A stretch of 64,000 bases of DNA from Abiotrophia defectiva ATCC 49176 (lineage in GTDB: Bacteria; Bacillota; Bacilli; Lactobacillales; Aerococcaceae). Both the position numbers and the translations under genes were made by a program. Shown here piece by piece: positions 20,764 to 29,366 of this stretch. The DNA lies in assembly GCF_037041345.1 (NCBI RefSeq), contig NZ_CP146287.1, positions 995,501-1,059,500 of the forward strand, written 5' to 3'. The notes below the pieces were generated by a model. That model saw nothing but the letters and a program-made list of their open reading frames with translations. It was not told the DNA's origin and did not search any database. Position 1 is the first letter of the stretch; every line of letters begins with the position of its first letter.

Positions 20764-21825
20764 ATGAAAGCATACACCTATGTTGAACCTGGCCTAGCTA
20801 AATTCGTTGACAAGCCAAAGCCTGTCATCTTGAAGCCAACGGATGCAATTGTTCGTATGCTTAAAACGACCATCTGTGGGACAGACCTACACATCATCAA
20901 GGGTGACGTGCCAGCTGTCCAAAATGGGACGATTTTAGGACACGAGGGGATTGCGGTTGTCGAAGAAGTTGGATCCAGCGTGACTAACTTCAAGCCTGGC
21001 GATAAAGTCATTGTTTCCTGCGTCTGCTCCTGCGGTAAGTGTTATTACTGTAAGAAGGGGATTTATGCCCACTGTGAAGACGAGGGTGGTTGGATTTTCG
21101 GCCACTTAATCGACGGCACACAGGCTGAATATCTCCGTGTTCCACACGCAGACAATACCCTCTATAACCCACCAGCAGGCCTTAGCGATGAAGCCTTGGT
21201 TATGATTTCAGATATTCTACCAACGGGTTATGAAATTGGGGTCCTCAAAGGTCGGGTAGAGCCAGGTTGTAATGTGGCCATTATTGGTTCTGGACCAGTT
21301 GGTTTGGGCTCACTCTTAACCGCTCAGTTCTATTCTCCTGCTAAGATTATCATGGTGGATATTGATGATCACCGCCTAGATACCGCCCTCAAGTTCGGCG
21401 CTACCCATAAGGTTAATAATTCCGATACTGACAGAGCCATCAAGGAAATCTTTGACTTAACGGATGGTCGTGGGGTTGACGTGGCCATTGAAGCGGTGGG
21501 GATTCCAGCATCCTTTGACTTCTGCCAAAAAATTATTGCAGTTGATGGCCGTATTGCTAACGCGGGTGTCCATGGGGTCCCTGTGCAATTCGACTTAGAT
21601 AGACTCTGGATTCGCAATATTACCGTAACAACTGGCTTAGTATCAACTAATACCACACCACAACTGCTGCAAGCCCTAGAAGCTCAGAAGATTCACCCTG
21701 AAGAGCTCGTTACCCACTACTTCAAATTGTCTCAAATCGAAGAAGCTTATGACGTCTTCCGGGAAGCCTCTAAGAATAATGCCATTAAGGTCCTGATTGA
21801 AAATGACCTTAGCCCACAAAGCTAG
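20764..21825 (+). CDS. zinc-dependent alcohol dehydrogenase (MDR family)
   Basis: Medium-chain dehydrogenase that likely interconverts alcohols and aldehydes or ketones with NAD(P)H. Catalytic zinc ligands are C38 in TTICGTDLH and H60 in GHEG; the structural zinc lobe is C90, C93, C96 and C104. The Rossmann motif is GSGPVGLG near residue 175. At 353 residues it resembles the secondary or threonine-like dehydrogenase branch rather than the AdhP branch; the substrate cannot be fixed from sequence. GGAGG precedes the ATG. Its promoter and redox-type half-sites place it with the fermentation genes of the window. A terminator follows. Confidence 0.85.
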   Translation: MKAYTYVEPGLAKFVDKPKPVILKPTDAIVRMLKTTICGTDLHIIKGDVPAVQNGTILGHEGIAVVEEVGSSVTNFKPGDKVIVSCVCSCGKCYYCKKGIYAHCEDEGGWIFGHLIDGTQAEYLRVPHADNTLYNPPAGLSDEALVMISDILPTGYEIGVLKGRVEPGCNVAIIGSGPVGLGSLLTAQFYSPAKIIMVDIDDHRLDTALKFGATHKVNNSDTDRAIKEIFDLTDGRGVDVAIEAVGIPASFDFCQKIIAVDGRIANAGVHGVPVQFDLDRLWIRNITVTTGLVSTNTTPQLLQALEAQKIHPEELVTHYFKLSQIEEAYDVFREASKNNAIKVLIENDLSPQS

Positions 21826-21849
21826 GCTAAGAAGGATCGCTTTTACTAT

Positions 21850-21881
21850 AAGTGACGGGGCCTCTGGCTCGGTCACTTTTT
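21850..21881 (+). terminator. terminator after the zinc ADH gene
   Basis: AAGTGAC (21850-21856) pairs with GTCACTT (21872-21878), with an inner GCC/GGC pair, followed by Ts. Confidence 0.75.
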
Positions 21882-21910
21882 ATGTCAAAAAGAAGTTAGG
21901 AGGGAAGCCT

Positions 21911-22660
21911 ATGCAAGAAGACATTCAAGGTCTACAAACCATTATTAATAATAGCCAGCACCTAGTATTTTTCGGTGGGGCAGGCGTCTCAACCGAATCG
22001 GGTATCCCTGATTTTCGCAGTGCCCAAGGCATTTATAGTCAAGATTTAGGTAGAAACTTTTCAGCCGAACAACTGATTAGTCATAGCATGTATCGTAAAT
22101 ATCCCCAGCTTTTCTATGATTTTTACCGTAAGCATTTGATTTATCCTCATGCTAAGCCAAATGCTGCCCATATCTTTCTAGCACAGTTAGAGGCCAGTGG
22201 CCACTTGGACGCTGTCATTAGCCAGAATATTGACACCCTACATGAAGCCGCTGGTAGTCAATGCGTTCTTAAACTACATGGGACGGTTGACCGAAATATT
22301 TGTCAGGAATGTGGCAGAGTCTATGACCTTAAGAGCTTTCTTGACGCTTATGATAGTCAGGGCATCCCGCGCTGTCCCCATTGTGGCGGCGTGCTTAAAC
22401 CAGACGTCACCCTCTACGAAGAATCACTTAATATGGAGGTTTTCGACCAGGCTATCTCAGCCATTCAGCAAGCCGATACCTTGATTGTAGGAGGTACTTC
22501 TTTAGTCGTCTATCCGGCTGCAGGTCTACTTCAATATTTTAAGGGCAAACATTTGGTGGTCATCAATAAGCAGGCCATCCCTCAGGATGACTGGGCAGAT
22601 TTAGTTATTCATGCTCCAATTGGGCAAGTTTTCAGCCAATTAGTGCTTCCGGGTCAATAG
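21911..22660 (+). CDS. NAD-dependent protein deacylase (sirtuin)
   Basis: Sir2-family NAD-dependent lysine deacylase. GAGVSTESGIPDFR (about 23-36) is the NAD-binding signature; SQNIDTLHEAAG and LKLHGTVDRN supply the catalytic His; a Cys4 zinc site is formed by CQEC and CPHC. A GGTSLVVYPAAG segment follows near the C-terminus. The ATG at 21911 follows TTAGGAGGGAAG and gives 249 residues, usual for bacterial sirtuins; the open frame upstream runs through the terminator of the previous gene. No acetyl-CoA synthetase gene is adjacent, so its substrates are unknown. Confidence 0.92.
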   Translation: MQEDIQGLQTIINNSQHLVFFGGAGVSTESGIPDFRSAQGIYSQDLGRNFSAEQLISHSMYRKYPQLFYDFYRKHLIYPHAKPNAAHIFLAQLEASGHLDAVISQNIDTLHEAAGSQCVLKLHGTVDRNICQECGRVYDLKSFLDAYDSQGIPRCPHCGGVLKPDVTLYEESLNMEVFDQAISAIQQADTLIVGGTSLVVYPAAGLLQYFKGKHLVVINKQAIPQDDWADLVIHAPIGQVFSQLVLPGQ

Positions 22661-22686
22661 GCCTATTCAAAGCTGACAGAATAGAC

Positions 22687-22692
22687 TATAAT
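22687..22692 (+). promoter_or_regulatory. -10 box before the ABC-F gene
   Basis: TATAAT lies 36 bases before the start. A candidate -35 (TTCAAA) is 15 bases away, which is short, so the promoter is tentative. Confidence 0.4.
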
Positions 22693-22722
22693 AGGAAGGA
22701 ACTGTCAATTTGGAGGAAAGAC

Positions 22723-24264
22723 ATGAGTATCTTAAGCGTATCAAATCTGACCCATGGATTCGGCGATCGGGCCATCTTCGAAGATGTCTCCTTCCGCCTA
22801 CTCAAAGGGGAACATATCGGCCTGATTGGGGCCAATGGTGAAGGGAAATCAACCTTCATGAACATTGTAACAGGTAAGCAACTGCCAGATGAAGGCAAGG
22901 TAGAGTGGGCCAAGTATGTGACAACTGGCTACCTAGACCAACACAGCGTCCTTAAGCCTGGTCAAACCATTCGCGATGTCTTGCGCATGGCCTTTGATGA
23001 TTTATTTGCCATTGAAGCCCGCATTAGCGAGGCCTATGAAGAGATGGCGACCGCTGATGACCAAGCCATGGCAAACCTATTAGAGGAAGTAGGGGAGCTA
23101 CAAGAACGCCTGGAAGTCCACGATTTCTATACCTTGGATGCTAAAATTGAAGAAGTGGCTCGTGCTCTTGGTATTACCGCCTTTGGTTTAGAAACGGACG
23201 TCACCTCACTGAGTGGGGGACAGCGGACCAAGGTCTTATTGGCTAAGTTACTCTTAGAAAAGCCCGACATCTTACTCTTGGACGAGCCGACCAACTACTT
23301 GGATGCCGAACATATCGAGTGGCTTAAACGTTACTTGCAAAACTACGAAAATGCCTTTATCTTAATTTCCCATGATATTCCATTCCTTAATAGTGTCATT
23401 AACATTATCTATCATGTGGAAAACCTCAAGCTCAGCCGTTATGTTGGCGACTATGAGAACTTCCAAGCGGTCCACGCCATGAAGCGTGCCCAGCTAGAAG
23501 CGGCCTATGAACGCCAACAAAAGGAAATAGCGGACCTCAAGGACTTCGTCAATCGTAACAAGGCCCGAGTAGCAACGCGCAATATGGCCATGTCCCGTCA
23601 GAAGAAATTAGATAAGATGGAAGTCATTGAGCTACAAGGCGAGAAACCTAAGCCAAAATTTGACTTCCAGTCTGCTCGGACCCCTGGCCGTTTCATCTTC
23701 GAAGCTAATCAGTTAGAGATTGGTTATGACCAGCCGCTAACCAAGCCGCTGGATCTAGTCTTTGAACGTAACCAGAAGGTTGCCATTATCGGTGCCAACG
23801 GGATTGGTAAGACCACTTTACTCAAGAGCCTCATGGGGCTTATTCCGGCCTTAGCTGGCCAAGTAGAGCAAGGTGATTACTTGGAAATTGGTTACTTCGA
23901 ACAAGAAGTTGCTTCAGGTAACCGTCAGACGCCATTAGAAGCTGTGTGGAATGCTTTCCCAGCTATGAACCAGGCTGAAGTACGCGCTGCCTTAGCACGT
24001 TGTGGCCTGACTTCTAAGCACATCGAAAGCCAAATTCAAGTCCTAAGTGGGGGAGAGCAAGCCAAGGTCCGTCTTTGCCTATTGATGAATGCTCCGCATA
24101 ATGTCTTGATCTTGGACGAGCCGACCAACCACTTGGACGTTGATGCCAAGGAAGAATTGGCTCGTGCCCTCAAAGAATACAAGGGCAGTATCCTCATGGT
24201 TTGCCACGAACCTGAATTTTATCAAGGTTGGGTCAACCAAATTTGGGACTTCAACCAATTTTAA
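22723..24264 (+). CDS. ABC-F family ATPase (YfmM-like)
   Basis: Soluble protein with two ABC ATPase domains and no membrane segments, as in ABC-F proteins that act on the ribosome. The first domain has GANGEGKST (about 35-43), LSGGQRTK and LLLDEPTNYLD; the second has GANGIGKTT, LSGGEQAK and LILDEPTNHLD. Between them is the charged interdomain linker (QLEAAYERQQKEIADLKDF...). The N-terminus and linker closely resemble Bacillus YfmM. The 513 residues have no extra C-terminal extension of the kind common in antibiotic-resistance ABC-Fs, so a housekeeping role is more likely than resistance (inference). Confidence 0.9.
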   Translation: MSILSVSNLTHGFGDRAIFEDVSFRLLKGEHIGLIGANGEGKSTFMNIVTGKQLPDEGKVEWAKYVTTGYLDQHSVLKPGQTIRDVLRMAFDDLFAIEARISEAYEEMATADDQAMANLLEEVGELQERLEVHDFYTLDAKIEEVARALGITAFGLETDVTSLSGGQRTKVLLAKLLLEKPDILLLDEPTNYLDAEHIEWLKRYLQNYENAFILISHDIPFLNSVINIIYHVENLKLSRYVGDYENFQAVHAMKRAQLEAAYERQQKEIADLKDFVNRNKARVATRNMAMSRQKKLDKMEVIELQGEKPKPKFDFQSARTPGRFIFEANQLEIGYDQPLTKPLDLVFERNQKVAIIGANGIGKTTLLKSLMGLIPALAGQVEQGDYLEIGYFEQEVASGNRQTPLEAVWNAFPAMNQAEVRAALARCGLTSKHIESQIQVLSGGEQAKVRLCLLMNAPHNVLILDEPTNHLDVDAKEELARALKEYKGSILMVCHEPEFYQGWVNQIWDFNQF

Positions 24265-24272
24265 CAAGCCAA

Positions 24273-24302
24273 AGCCAAAGTTTGTTCACTTTGGCTTTTT
24301 TT
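24273..24302 (+). terminator. terminator after the ABC-F gene
   Basis: AGCCAAAG (24273-24280) pairs with CTTTGGCT (24289-24296), followed by seven Ts. Confidence 0.9.
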
Positions 24303-24346
24303 CATGTCTTAATGCCGATATATCAAGATTATTTTATAAATTCAAC

Positions 24347-24365
24347 TTCACAAAGTGTTTGTGAA
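24347..24365. promoter_or_regulatory. inverted repeat TTCACAAA-GTG-TTTGTGAA upstream of adhE
   Basis: Perfect inverted repeat with a three-base centre. The half-sites match those seen before the zinc ADH and pflB genes, but the arms face outward compared with the textbook Rex site. It lies about 230 bases before the -35 box of adhE. Confidence 0.5.
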
Positions 24366-24385
24366 TCTAAAAAACGAATAGATAA

Positions 24386-24403
24386 TATATAATATATTAT
24401 ATA
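24386..24403. repeat. 18-base AT-only palindrome
   Basis: TATATAATATATTATATA is a perfect palindrome in the adhE upstream region. It may be an operator, a DNA-bending element or chance in AT-rich DNA. Confidence 0.4.
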
Positions 24404-24484
24404 GATAACCTCAGTATTTTATTTAAAATGATAAGGTTTTCTATTCACATAAGCATTTAGTTAAAATACTGATAAGTCAATATT

Positions 24485-24498
24485 TGAAAACGTTTTGA
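24485..24498. promoter_or_regulatory. cre-like CcpA site upstream of adhE
   Basis: TGAAAACGTTTTGA differs from the cre consensus TGAAANCGNTTNCA at one position. It is about 100 bases before the adhE -35 box. CcpA control of adhE is common in Firmicutes; here it is an inference from the motif. Together with the other elements this explains the 395-base gap 24265-24659, in which I see no gene. Confidence 0.6.
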
Positions 24499-24594
24499 AA
24501 ATAGCCTTCACATTGTGCCTTGTTTTCATACATGCTCATTTACAAAAAAAGACCGTCAATATAAAATTTTTATCGTTTGAACTTGAACAAGTGC

Positions 24595-24623
24595 TTTACT
24601 TTTTGAAAACAAAAGCGTATGAT
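24595..24623 (+). promoter_or_regulatory. promoter of adhE
   Basis: TTTACT at 24595-24600, 17-base spacer, TATGAT at 24618-24623, 37 bases before the adhE start codon. Confidence 0.65.
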
Positions 24624-24659
24624 GAAGATGTAAATAAAAAGAACTTAGGAGGAACATCC

Positions 24660-27296
24660 ATGGTTGAAAAAGAAGATAAGAAGTTAGAGGCTCAAGCCCA
24701 TGTTGATGAGCTTGTCCAAAAAGGCTTAGTCGCTCTTGACGAGTTCCGTCTCTTAGACCAAGAACAAGTAGACTACATTGTGGCTAAAGCCTCAGTTGCA
24801 GCCTTAGACCAACACGGGGTCTTGGCTAAGCACGCGCTTGATGAAACAGGTCGTGGGGTATTCGAAGATAAGGCAACTAAGAACCTCTTCGCTTGCGAGC
24901 ACGTGGTTAACAACATGCGTCACACTAAAACAGTTGGCATTATCTCAGAAGACGATGTGACTGGTTTAACCTTGATTGCTGAACCTGTCGGGGTTGTAGC
25001 GGGGATTACCCCAACCACCAACCCAACTTCTACCGCGATTTTCAAATCTTTGATTTCATTAAAGACGCGTAACCCAATCGTCTTTGCCTTCCACCCATCT
25101 GCACAAGAATCTTCTGCTCACGCAGCCAAAGTGGTTTACGATGCGGCAGTAGCAGCAGGGGCACCTAAGAACTGTATCCAATGGATTACTTTACCATCGA
25201 TGGAAGCAACTTCTGCGCTTATGAATCACCCAGGGATCGCAACAATCTTAGCAACTGGTGGTAACGCCATGGTTCGCGCCGCTTACTCATGTGGTAAGCC
25301 TGCCTTAGGGGTAGGGGCTGGTAACGTACCTGCTTACGTAGAAAAAACAGCTAACATCCAACAAGCTGCACACGACATTATCATGTCTAAGTCTTTCGAC
25401 AACGGGATGGTCTGTGCTTCAGAGCAAGCTGCCATCGTGGATAAAGAAGTTTACGATGAATTCAAGAAAGAACTTGAGTCTTACCATGTATACTTCGTTA
25501 ACAAGAAAGAAAAAGCCTTGTTAGAAAACTACTGCTTCGGCGTAAAAGCCAACAGCAAGAACTGCGCAGAAGGTAAATTGAACGCTGATATCGTCGGTAA
25601 ACCAGCTGCTTGGATTGCTGAACAAGCTGGCTTCAGCGTACCTGAAGGCACTAATATCCTAGCTGCCGAAGTGGCTGAAGTAGGTCCAAAAGAACCATTA
25701 ACTCGCGAGAAACTCTCTCCAATCATTGCTGTATTGAAATCAGAAAATACGGAAGATGGGATTGCTAAGTCTCGTCAAATGGTTGAATTCCATGGTTTGG
25801 GTCACTCTGCTGCTATCCATACACGTAACGAGCAACTGGCTAAAGACTTCGGTCGTGAAGTGAAGGCAATTCGTGTTATCTGGAACGCGCCATCTACTTT
25901 CGGGGGGATTGGTGACGTATATAACGCCTTCTTGCCATCCTTAACCTTGGGTTGTGGGACTTATGGTCGCAACTCTGTCGGCAACAACGTCAGCGCCGTT
26001 AACTTGTTAAACATCAAAAAAGTGGGGAGACGTAGAAATAATATGCAATGGTTTAAAGTACCTTCAAAAATCTACTTCGAACGTGACTCCATCCAATATC
26101 TGCAAAAGATGAAGGATGTAGAGAAAGTTATGATTGTTACGGACGATGCGATGTTCAAATTAGGTTTCGTTCACCGTGTCATCGAACAACTCTCCCTCCG
26201 TCCTAAGAAAGTTACCTACACCATCTTCTCAGATGTTGAACCAGATCCAGATATTACAACCGTTGAACGCGGGGCAGCCCTCATGCGTGAATTCCAACCA
26301 GATACCATCATCGCTTTAGGTGGGGGGTCTGTAATGGACGCGGCTAAAGTAATGTGGATGTTCTACGAACAACCTCAAGTTGACTTCCGTGACTTAGTAC
26401 AGAAATTCATGGATATCCGTAAACGTGCCTTCCGCTTCCCAGAATTAGGTAAAAAGGCTAAATACGTTGGGATTCCAACCACTTCTGGTACCGGATCTGA
26501 AGTAACACCATTTGCCGTTATCTCTGATAAGAAGAATAACCGTAAATATCCATTGGCTGACTACTCCTTGACCCCAACCATCGCCATCGTAGACCCAGCC
26601 TTTGTCTTGACAGTTCCTGCATCAGTTACAGCTGATACTGGTATGGACGTCTTGACTCACGCAGTGGAAGCTTATACTTCTACCTTGGCTAACGACTATA
26701 CAGATGGTTTGGCTCTCCAAGCAATCAAGTTAGTCTTCGAAAACTTAGAAAGCTCTGTTAAGAATGCTGACTTTGAGTCACGTGAGAAGATGCATAACGC
26801 CTCAACCATGGCAGGTATGGCCTTTGCCAACGCCTTCTTAGGGATGTCTCACTCTATGGCTCATAAGATTGGTGGTTTCTTCCATACCGTTCACGGCCGT
26901 ACCAACGCCATCCTCTTACCATACGTTATCCGTTACAACGGGACTCGTCCAGCTAAGGCTGCAACTTGGCCAAAATACAACTACTACAAGGCCGATGTTA
27001 AATTCCAAGACATTGCTAAGATGTTAGGCTTGCCAGCTTCAACGCCTGAAGAAGCAGTTGATGCTTTAGCAAAAGCAGTCTATGACCTAGGTGTTCGTGT
27101 CGGAATCGACATGAGTATTAAGGGACAAGGCGTGGATGAGAAGGAATACATGGACACAGTTGAAGAGATTGCTTACTTAGCATACGAAGACCAATGTTCA
27201 CCAGCTAACCCTCGCTTACCGATGGTAGCTGACATGGTGGAAATCCTCCAAGACGCTTACTATGGTTACAAGGAACGTCCAGGACGTATCAAATAA
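24660..27296 (+). CDS. adhE: bifunctional acetaldehyde-CoA/alcohol dehydrogenase
   Basis: Two-step reduction of acetyl-CoA to acetaldehyde and ethanol with two NADH, the redox-balancing end of mixed-acid fermentation. The N-terminal aldehyde dehydrogenase half holds the catalytic Cys252 in DNGMVCASEQ and the VGAGNVPAYV loop. The iron-dependent alcohol dehydrogenase half starts near residue 462 (MQWFKVPSKIYFERDS) and has the GGGSVMDAAK nucleotide loop and the His-rich metal motif HSMAHKIGGFFHTVHG. The ATG at 24660 follows TTAGGAGGAA and gives 878 residues, the family's usual size; an in-frame TTG at 24495 lies in the regulatory region and is rejected. AdhE forms spirosomes in other bacteria. 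Confidence 0.97.
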   Translation: MVEKEDKKLEAQAHVDELVQKGLVALDEFRLLDQEQVDYIVAKASVAALDQHGVLAKHALDETGRGVFEDKATKNLFACEHVVNNMRHTKTVGIISEDDVTGLTLIAEPVGVVAGITPTTNPTSTAIFKSLISLKTRNPIVFAFHPSAQESSAHAAKVVYDAAVAAGAPKNCIQWITLPSMEATSALMNHPGIATILATGGNAMVRAAYSCGKPALGVGAGNVPAYVEKTANIQQAAHDIIMSKSFDNGMVCASEQAAIVDKEVYDEFKKELESYHVYFVNKKEKALLENYCFGVKANSKNCAEGKLNADIVGKPAAWIAEQAGFSVPEGTNILAAEVAEVGPKEPLTREKLSPIIAVLKSENTEDGIAKSRQMVEFHGLGHSAAIHTRNEQLAKDFGREVKAIRVIWNAPSTFGGIGDVYNAFLPSLTLGCGTYGRNSVGNNVSAVNLLNIKKVGRRRNNMQWFKVPSKIYFERDSIQYLQKMKDVEKVMIVTDDAMFKLGFVHRVIEQLSLRPKKVTYTIFSDVEPDPDITTVERGAALMREFQPDTIIALGGGSVMDAAKVMWMFYEQPQVDFRDLVQKFMDIRKRAFRFPELGKKAKYVGIPTTSGTGSEVTPFAVISDKKNNRKYPLADYSLTPTIAIVDPAFVLTVPASVTADTGMDVLTHAVEAYTSTLANDYTDGLALQAIKLVFENLESSVKNADFESREKMHNASTMAGMAFANAFLGMSHSMAHKIGGFFHTVHGRTNAILLPYVIRYNGTRPAKAATWPKYNYYKADVKFQDIAKMLGLPASTPEEAVDALAKAVYDLGVRVGIDMSIKGQGVDEKEYMDTVEEIAYLAYEDQCSPANPRLPMVADMVEILQDAYYGYKERPGRIK

Positions 27297-27317
27297 TAGC
27301 AAGTAGCTAACTATTCT

Positions 27318-27349
27318 AGCACCAGGTGCCTGGCACTTGGTGCTTTTTT
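27318..27349 (+). terminator. terminator after adhE
   Basis: AGCACCA (27318-27324) pairs with TGGTGCT (27338-27344), with an inner GCC/GGC pair, followed by Ts. Confidence 0.88.
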
Positions 27350-27371
27350 GAGGACGTCTATTTTGGGCTTA

Positions 27372-27380
27372 TGTTATAAT
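27372..27380 (+). promoter_or_regulatory. extended -10 promoter before msrA
   Basis: TGT-TATAAT (TATAAT at 27375-27380) is an extended -10. No good -35 is visible. Confidence 0.5.
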
Positions 27381-27415
27381 AGAAGTATCAAGAGTCGAGA
27401 GAGAGGGGTATAACG

Positions 27416-27937
27416 ATGACAGAAACACTTTATTTAGCAGGAGGCTGCTTTTGGGGCATGGAAGGCTATTACAAGCGCCTGACAGGTGTGGTGGATACGG
27501 AAGTTGGCTATGCTAACGGCAAAAGCCCACAGGCCACCTATCAAGGTCTTAAAAGCTCAGATCATGCAGAAACCCTAGCCATTCATTATGATCCTAACCA
27601 GGTCGATTTGGCGACTTTAATTAGCCACTTCTTCCGTGTTATTGATCCTTTTAGCCTCAATAAACAGGGCGGTGACGTTGGTCGTCAATACCGCACAGGA
27701 ATCTACACCACTAGTGCCAGTCAAGAAGCGGCTGTTAAGGCCCTAGTGGCTACTTTTGAGCAAAGAGCAGGGCGGCCAACGGCTGTTGAAGTCATGCCTT
27801 TGGCTCATTTTGTGCCAGCTGAAGACTATCACCAAGATTACCTAGATAAACATCCTAGTGGCTACTGCCATATCAAATTGGCCTGGGCCGATCAAGCCTT
27901 ATCACCAGCTGAAAATTTAGCAAGTCAGGAAGGGTGA
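27416..27937 (+). CDS. msrA: peptide-methionine (S)-S-oxide reductase MsrA
   Basis: Repairs methionine-S-sulfoxide in proteins after oxidative damage. The catalytic Cys11 is in GGCFWGMEGYY, the family hallmark; GYANG and the later DPFSLNKQGGDVGRQYRTGIY segment fit as well. The protein has 173 residues. The GNAT gene starts five bases after the stop, so the two are probably co-transcribed. No MsrB domain is fused. Confidence 0.95.
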   Translation: MTETLYLAGGCFWGMEGYYKRLTGVVDTEVGYANGKSPQATYQGLKSSDHAETLAIHYDPNQVDLATLISHFFRVIDPFSLNKQGGDVGRQYRTGIYTTSASQEAAVKALVATFEQRAGRPTAVEVMPLAHFVPAEDYHQDYLDKHPSGYCHIKLAWADQALSPAENLASQEG

Positions 27938-27941
27938 TAAG

Positions 27942-28391
27942 ATGACCGGCACTATTGAAATTCGACCAGCTCAAGTTGAGGATGCGGCAGCTCTACAAAA
28001 GCTAGCCAGCCATGAATTAGGCTATGATTATCCGCTAGAAGCCTGCCAAGAACGGCTGCAAGCTCTCTTGGCCGACGACCAGCAGATTCTTCTAGTGTCA
28101 AGAAGCCAAGAAGCTCCTAAACAGGTTCTGGGCATCGTCCACGCTAGCTACTATTATTCCTTTTATGGCGACCCCGCCTATAATGTCATGGCACTAGCGG
28201 TCGACCAGGCACATCAACATCAAGGAATAGGGCGGCTTTTAATGCACGCTCTGGAGGCCCAAGCTATTTCAAAGGGCGTCCACCATATTCGCCTTAATTC
28301 CGCTAGCCATCGCACTGGGGCACATGCCTTTTATCAGTCCATTGGTTATGATTGTTATAAAACTCAAAAAGCCTTCAGTAAAAACCTATGA
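27942..28391 (+). CDS. GNAT family N-acetyltransferase
   Basis: Predicted acetyl-CoA-dependent acetyltransferase of 149 residues. The GNAT core is visible: N-terminal IEIRPAQVEDAAAL, the acetyl-CoA binding loop in AVDQAHQHQGIGRLLMHALE (Q-x-x-G-I-G), and a C-terminal AHAFYQSIGYDCYKTQKAF motif. The substrate is unknown. It follows msrA closely and ends before a strong terminator shared with the convergent regulator gene. Confidence 0.85.
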   Translation: MTGTIEIRPAQVEDAAALQKLASHELGYDYPLEACQERLQALLADDQQILLVSRSQEAPKQVLGIVHASYYYSFYGDPAYNVMALAVDQAHQHQGIGRLLMHALEAQAISKGVHHIRLNSASHRTGAHAFYQSIGYDCYKTQKAFSKNL

Positions 28392-28396
28392 CTACC

Positions 28397-28435
28397 AAAA
28401 AAACCATTATATCATATATGATATAATGGGTTTTT
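28397..28435. terminator. bidirectional terminator between the GNAT and regulator genes
   Basis: A long, nearly perfect inverted repeat centred on TATCATATATGATA, with flanking AAAACC and GGGTTTTT. Ts on the plus strand and As on the left suit termination in both directions. Confidence 0.85.
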
Positions 28436-28438
28436 GCT

Positions 28439-29293
28439 TTAGATATGAGATTGGAATTGCTTAATGCGCGCCAACAACTGACTATTGCCATTAAATTTAG
28501 CAAAGGCCAAAGCGTCTGCACTATATTGCTTGATTTGGTCCGCTTCTAAGCCCTGAGCTTCTGCATTCTGAGCAAGTCGGAAATAGAGTCGATCCACGTA
28601 ATGGGATACCGCTGCTTGGCTAGAAAGATTAATGCCATGTAGCAAGAGGCGGTTAGACTGGTCATATTCCTGGGCTGTCGCATAGAAATTAGCTGAATGC
28701 AAAACAATATTAAGTATGCGCCATAATTCCTGGCTATTGGCCGGCTCATAATCTAGCAGCCCGTCTTGAGCTTTCTCAAAGTAGTGATGGGCCCGTTCGG
28801 ATTCACCTGCATTGGCATAGGCTAGCCCTAAGCCAGCTGCAGCTAAAGAACTGTAGAGTGGCTCGAAATCGGCGTGTAAATCGGTCATTAGTTGATTTAA
28901 GTAGAAAAAACTATCATTGATTGAAGCCTTGGTCAAGGCCGCCAGGAAACCCTTAAGGTAAAGGTAGCGTTTCTTGAGCGAAAGGGGACTGACTTGCTTG
29001 GCATCCACAGCAGCTAATTCCTGATTGGCCAACTTATAATCAGCTCTTACAAAGGCATTTTCAGCCGCTTCAATATGTTGATAAAGATCAGTCGATTGGA
29101 CATCTTGACGTGGGAAGAGCTCGCCTAAACTCATATCTAATCGTTGACACAAATCCAGTAAAATCTTAACAGAAGGAACTTGGCCTTGATTTTCAAAACG
29201 ACTCAGGGTGGCTTGGGTACAAATGCCTTGGCACAATTCAGACTGTGAAATTCCTAATGACTTGCGCCGTTGAATAAATAACTGAATATCCAT
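28439..29293 (-). CDS. XRE-type helix-turn-helix / TPR regulator (Rgg/PlcR-like)
   Basis: Cytoplasmic DNA-binding regulator of 284 residues. The N-terminal 60 residues form an XRE helix-turn-helix (SLGISQSELCQGICTQATLSRFENQG). The rest is helical and TPR-like (for example AGESERAHHYFEKAQDGL). This layout matches RRNPP-type regulators such as Rgg and PlcR, which often sense short peptides. No small pheromone ORF with a secretion signal is seen in the short flanking gaps (46 and 73 bases), so peptide sensing is unproven. AGGAGG precedes the ATG, and a good promoter lies in the 73-base upstream gap. Confidence 0.8.
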   Translation of the reverse strand: MDIQLFIQRRKSLGISQSELCQGICTQATLSRFENQGQVPSVKILLDLCQRLDMSLGELFPRQDVQSTDLYQHIEAAENAFVRADYKLANQELAAVDAKQVSPLSLKKRYLYLKGFLAALTKASINDSFFYLNQLMTDLHADFEPLYSSLAAAGLGLAYANAGESERAHHYFEKAQDGLLDYEPANSQELWRILNIVLHSANFYATAQEYDQSNRLLLHGINLSSQAAVSHYVDRLYFRLAQNAEAQGLEADQIKQYSADALAFAKFNGNSQLLARIKQFQSHI

Positions 29294-29332
29294 AGAGGAA
29301 ACCTCCTAAATATTGCGCTTATAAGTGACTCT

Positions 29333-29361
29333 ATTATAGCATGATATAGGCCACTTGTCAT
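29333..29361 (-). promoter_or_regulatory. promoter of the XRE/TPR regulator
   Basis: On the minus strand ATGACA (29356-29361), 17-base spacer, TATAAT (29333-29338). Confidence 0.7.
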
Positions 29362-29366
29362 CGTTT

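Noticed and set aside
24495-24659. Upstream extension of adhE from an in-frame TTG
   Set aside because: The extension runs through the promoter and has no ribosome site; the ATG at 24660 has AGGAGG and gives the family's N-terminus.
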